Shown here: positions 46,215 to 48,103 of the stretch, piece by piece
How positions within the stretch are numbered: position 1 is the stretch's first letter
Layout of the letters: the number at the start of each line of letters is the position of its first letter
Source of the DNA: a virus
Length of the DNA: 48,103 bases
Reading direction: 5' to 3' (one strand)
Virus record (IMG/VR): IMGVR_UViG_3300046520_000148
Coordinates: 1 to 48,103 of that record
Notes under the pieces: generated by a model
Database searches by the model: none
Seen by the model: only the letters and a program-made list of their open reading frames with translations
What the model was told of the DNA's origin: nothing
Program-made: the position numbers and the translations under genes

Positions 46215-46337
46215 GCCTGAAGCTTCCCTGATATTAAAATCGTAGTTTTTTGCGTCCGTTCTAGGCATACACGTTGAGCCAGAGCGTTGTTTCGTTTTGC
46301 TGCCAGTACTGGGCTGCTGGTGATGATGATGCCGAAT

Positions 46338-46460
46338 CTACGATGTTTTCGCAGTAGGTGTTACAAGGTCAGCCCACTCCTGCATCATTTTCAGGCGCTG
46401 ATTCTGGTAGGCGGCGTGATTGTACACATCGCGGATCATGCTGCTGTCCGCGTGAGTAAG
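46338..46460 (-). pseudogene. C-terminal remnant of a P4-type tyrosine integrase
   Basis: A 40-codon open stretch ending in TAG (46338-46340) reads LTHADSSMIRDVYNHAAYQN and then QRLKMMQEWADLVTP, the usual end of P4-family integrases, with the catalytic Tyr in VYNHAAY. It is stopped immediately upstream by an in-frame TAG at 46461-46463, at a near-palindrome. No other integrase parts are visible, so this is a broken copy, probably the trace of an earlier or rearranged integration. Confidence 0.75.
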
Positions 46461-46490
46461 CTAACGCTCGATCGAGTAGCGCTTACTCAC
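46452..46490. repeat. 39-bp near-perfect palindrome at the prophage right end
   Basis: The left arm GTGAGTAAGC-TAACG-CTCGA (46452-46471) mirrors TCGAG-TAGC-GCTTACTCAC (46472-46490), with ten outer and five inner bases perfectly paired. The left arm includes the first codons of the integrase remnant, so part of that gene is present in inverted orientation. It may be a rearrangement junction or attachment-related site. Confidence 0.7.
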
Positions 46491-46548
46491 TGCCGTTCAT
46501 CTCGGTGGAGAACAAACGCAGGAGCCTGTGAAGAGACTGCTTGCTCAG

Positions 46549-46758
46549 TCACTCCGGCGCCATCATCACCGCGAGCGTCATCTTGATGAACTCTTCATTT
46601 TTGTCGATGGCTTCCAGGGCGCCACGCACATTGTCGGCGACGTCGGCCGCACCGCGCTGCTCGACCCAATTCGAAAGCTCCATGATGGCGGCTTCCAGGG
46701 CGAGTTGGTTTTCGTTGAGCTTGTAGAGCAGTGAAGGGAGTAGGTCAGAATTTGGCAT
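46549..46758 (-). CDS. Small hypothetical protein, probably chromosomal
   Basis: 69 residues from ATG at 46756-46758 with GGAGG eight bases upstream. Helical and acidic (LLPSLLYKLNENQLALEAAI, then LSNWVEQRGAADVADNVRGA, ending TLAVMMAPE). It is outside the recognisable phage genes and beyond the integrase remnant, so it is probably a host gene or a boundary gene of the island. Family not recognised. Confidence 0.6.
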   Translation of the reverse strand: MPNSDLLPSLLYKLNENQLALEAAIMELSNWVEQRGAADVADNVRGALEAIDKNEEFIKMTLAVMMAPE

Positions 46759-47013
46759 GGCGAAATCCTCCGTGGAGATTTCAGCGTAGCAGTGGTCAAT
46801 CGTAAAAGAGGGAAGGGTACGGTCGGCAGGACGCCGGGGAGTGTCACACTGACATAAAGCTGTCATTGCATAGCCAAACTGAGCCATACAAACCCCAACG
46901 AGGGATTTTTGAGGGCCTGAAAGCCGCAGCCTGCGCGGCCCTCAGGGTTGCCCTTCAAGATGATGAATCTGGATCGTTTTGATCTGGCGTGATTAGTTAA
47001 GGCTGCAAAACAC

Positions 47014-47047
47014 CGCGACCGGGTCTGATACCCGGTCGCGTTTTTTT
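47014..47047. terminator. Strong intrinsic terminator between prophage side and host gene
   Basis: CGCGACCGGGT (47014-47024) pairs perfectly with ACCCGGTCGCG (47030-47040) over five bases, followed by seven T on the plus strand. It lies in the gap between the 46549-46758 gene and the LysR gene; the T-run faces rightward. The 255 bases 46759-47013 hold no other recognisable gene. Confidence 0.85.
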
Positions 47048-47105
47048 GTTCACCACGCCGGTTTGAATGCCGGTGACGCACGCATGCGGATTAGCGCATC
47101 GCGGT

Positions 47106-47990
47106 CTACCGACTGCAGATCTCCCACAAACAGCCCCGCAACCAGCGATGCGCGGGGTCTGCGTCCATGCGCGGGTGCCAGAGCATCGAGACGCTGATGG
47201 GCGCTGTGGTGAATGGCAAGTCAAAGCACTGCATCCCCTCGCACAGGTTGCCAACGTGACGCTCCGGAACGGTGGCCACCAGGTCTGAAGCCCGGGCCAG
47301 CGCCAGCGCGGCGCAAAAGCCACCGACGATGGTGCTGATGTGTCGTTCCAGTCCGAGCAGGTTCAGGGCTTCATCCATGACGCCTTTGTCGTGCCCACGG
47401 CGTGAAACCAGAATGTGGTGGGCCGCCGCATAACGTTCGGCGGTCATAGCCCCTTTGTTCAATGAATGCCCTTTGCGCACGACACCGATGAAACGGTCGC
47501 GAAACAACAGGCGTGTGCGCACTTCCGGGCTGGTCGATTCACCGATGACACCGGTTTCCAGATCGACGGATCCGTCGCGCAACAGGGTGCTGTCCTTGTT
47601 CAGTTTCTGCACGAAGTTCAGACGGACACCGGGGGCTTCTTTGGTTATGCGGGCGATCAGTGACGGCCCAAAGTTCTCCACGAAACCATCGCTGGTGCGC
47701 AGTGTGAACGTGCGAACCAGATGCGTAAGGTCGAGCGCTTCGTCCGGTCGCAGCACGGCTTCGGCGTCCTGTACCAGCGCATTGACCCGCTCGCGCAACG
47801 CCAGCGCCCGGGGGGTGGGCACAAGACCGCGTCCGGCCCTGACCAGCAGCGGATCGCCCATGGTTTCGCGCAAGCGCGCCAGGGCACGACTCATGGCCGA
47901 TGGGCTGAGATGCAGGCGCTGGGCTGCGCGGGCGACGCTGCCTTCCTCCAGCAACACATTCAGTGTGATCAGCAGGTTCAGATCAGCCAT
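47106..47990 (-). CDS. LysR-family transcriptional regulator (host gene)
   Basis: 294 residues from ATG at 47988-47990; the longer frame to 48029 lacks a better site. The N-terminal winged HTH (LNLLITLNVLLEEGSVARAA, then QRLHLSPSAMSRALARLRET) is typical of LysR regulators, and the rest fits the substrate-binding domain (FTLRTSDGFVENFGPSLIAR, then VSRRGHDKGVMDEALNLLGL). It probably controls a neighbouring gene outside the window, divergent to its own promoter in 47991-48103. Inducer unknown. Confidence 0.9.
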   Translation of the reverse strand: MADLNLLITLNVLLEEGSVARAAQRLHLSPSAMSRALARLRETMGDPLLVRAGRGLVPTPRALALRERVNALVQDAEAVLRPDEALDLTHLVRTFTLRTSDGFVENFGPSLIARITKEAPGVRLNFVQKLNKDSTLLRDGSVDLETGVIGESTSPEVRTRLLFRDRFIGVVRKGHSLNKGAMTAERYAAAHHILVSRRGHDKGVMDEALNLLGLERHISTIVGGFCAALALARASDLVATVPERHVGNLCEGMQCFDLPFTTAPISVSMLWHPRMDADPAHRWLRGCLWEICSR

Positions 47991-48103
47991 CGAATCAAAT
48001 CCTGTAGGCGCGAGCTGGCTCGCTGCCAAATTGTTGGTGTGGCGTCAGATGCACGTAGTCAGTGCAACTGCTGCGTCTTCCGCCATGTTAGGTGTGAGCT
48101 TAG

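Noticed and set aside
340-46560. Direct-repeat attachment sites (attL/attR) flanking the visible phage genes
   Set aside because: No repeat of convincing length was found between the left edge and the region around the integrase remnant; the true left end may be outside the window.
1-48103. CRISPR arrays, tRNA or rRNA genes, and insertion sequences
   Set aside because: No regularly spaced repeats, no cloverleaf-like segments with a CCA-side stem, and no transposase with terminal repeats were noticed when reading both strands; a covariance-model scan would be needed to exclude a diverged tRNA.

Overview
This window is almost entirely one temperate siphophage (lambda-like tail) integrated as a prophage in a Pseudomonas-type chromosome. 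Pseudomonas is suggested by the high G+C coding sequence, a DUF1654 protein, DUF2280 and DUF4055 packaging proteins, and a LysR regulator behind a strong terminator at the right edge. No database was searched; family names rest on recognised motifs, protein length and gene order.

Left arm (about 349-6297, leftward): a chain of tightly overlapping small genes with RecT and a YqaJ/lambda-exonuclease homologue, read from a leftward promoter (PL) at 6592-6620. The immunity region (about 6590-9812) has a CI-like S24 repressor read leftward, with a tail of small membrane, zinc-ribbon and lipoprotein genes behind it, and a Cro-like gene read rightward. Matching 15-bp palindromes sit at both ends of this region, like lambda OL and OR. 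A LexA-type box lies in front of the DUF1654 gene.

The rightward early operon (9812-15306) holds cro, two ribbon-helix-helix-like proteins, an HNH-AP2 endonuclease, O- and P-like replication genes with a candidate origin inside the O gene, and ninB/ninG. After a few terminators and small genes comes a holin pair (16661-17187), then packaging and head genes (18085-27527), and a lambda-order tail module (U, V, G/GT, H, M, L, K, I, J; 27524-41633) followed by tail-fibre genes (to 43982). The G/GT pair has a textbook -1 slippery heptamer. The endolysin lies alone at 44403-44828, far from the holin.

Accessory (moron) genes interrupt this plan at several points: a leftward pair at 17242-18011, a leftward membrane protein at 22990-23505, a six-gene insertion between K and I (34253-37357) that includes a HEPN-like protein with an overlapping helical-repeat partner, a leftward lipoprotein at 44105-44323, and two AT-rich leftward membrane proteins at 44825-46214. 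These are the best places to look for undescribed exclusion or defence functions. Several carry hairpin terminators, and a recurring terminator plus ribosome-site cassette precedes a number of genes in the right half.

The right boundary has a C-terminal remnant of a P4-type tyrosine integrase abutting a 39-bp near-palindrome, then apparently chromosomal genes. No complete integrase is visible and the left attachment site is probably outside the window.
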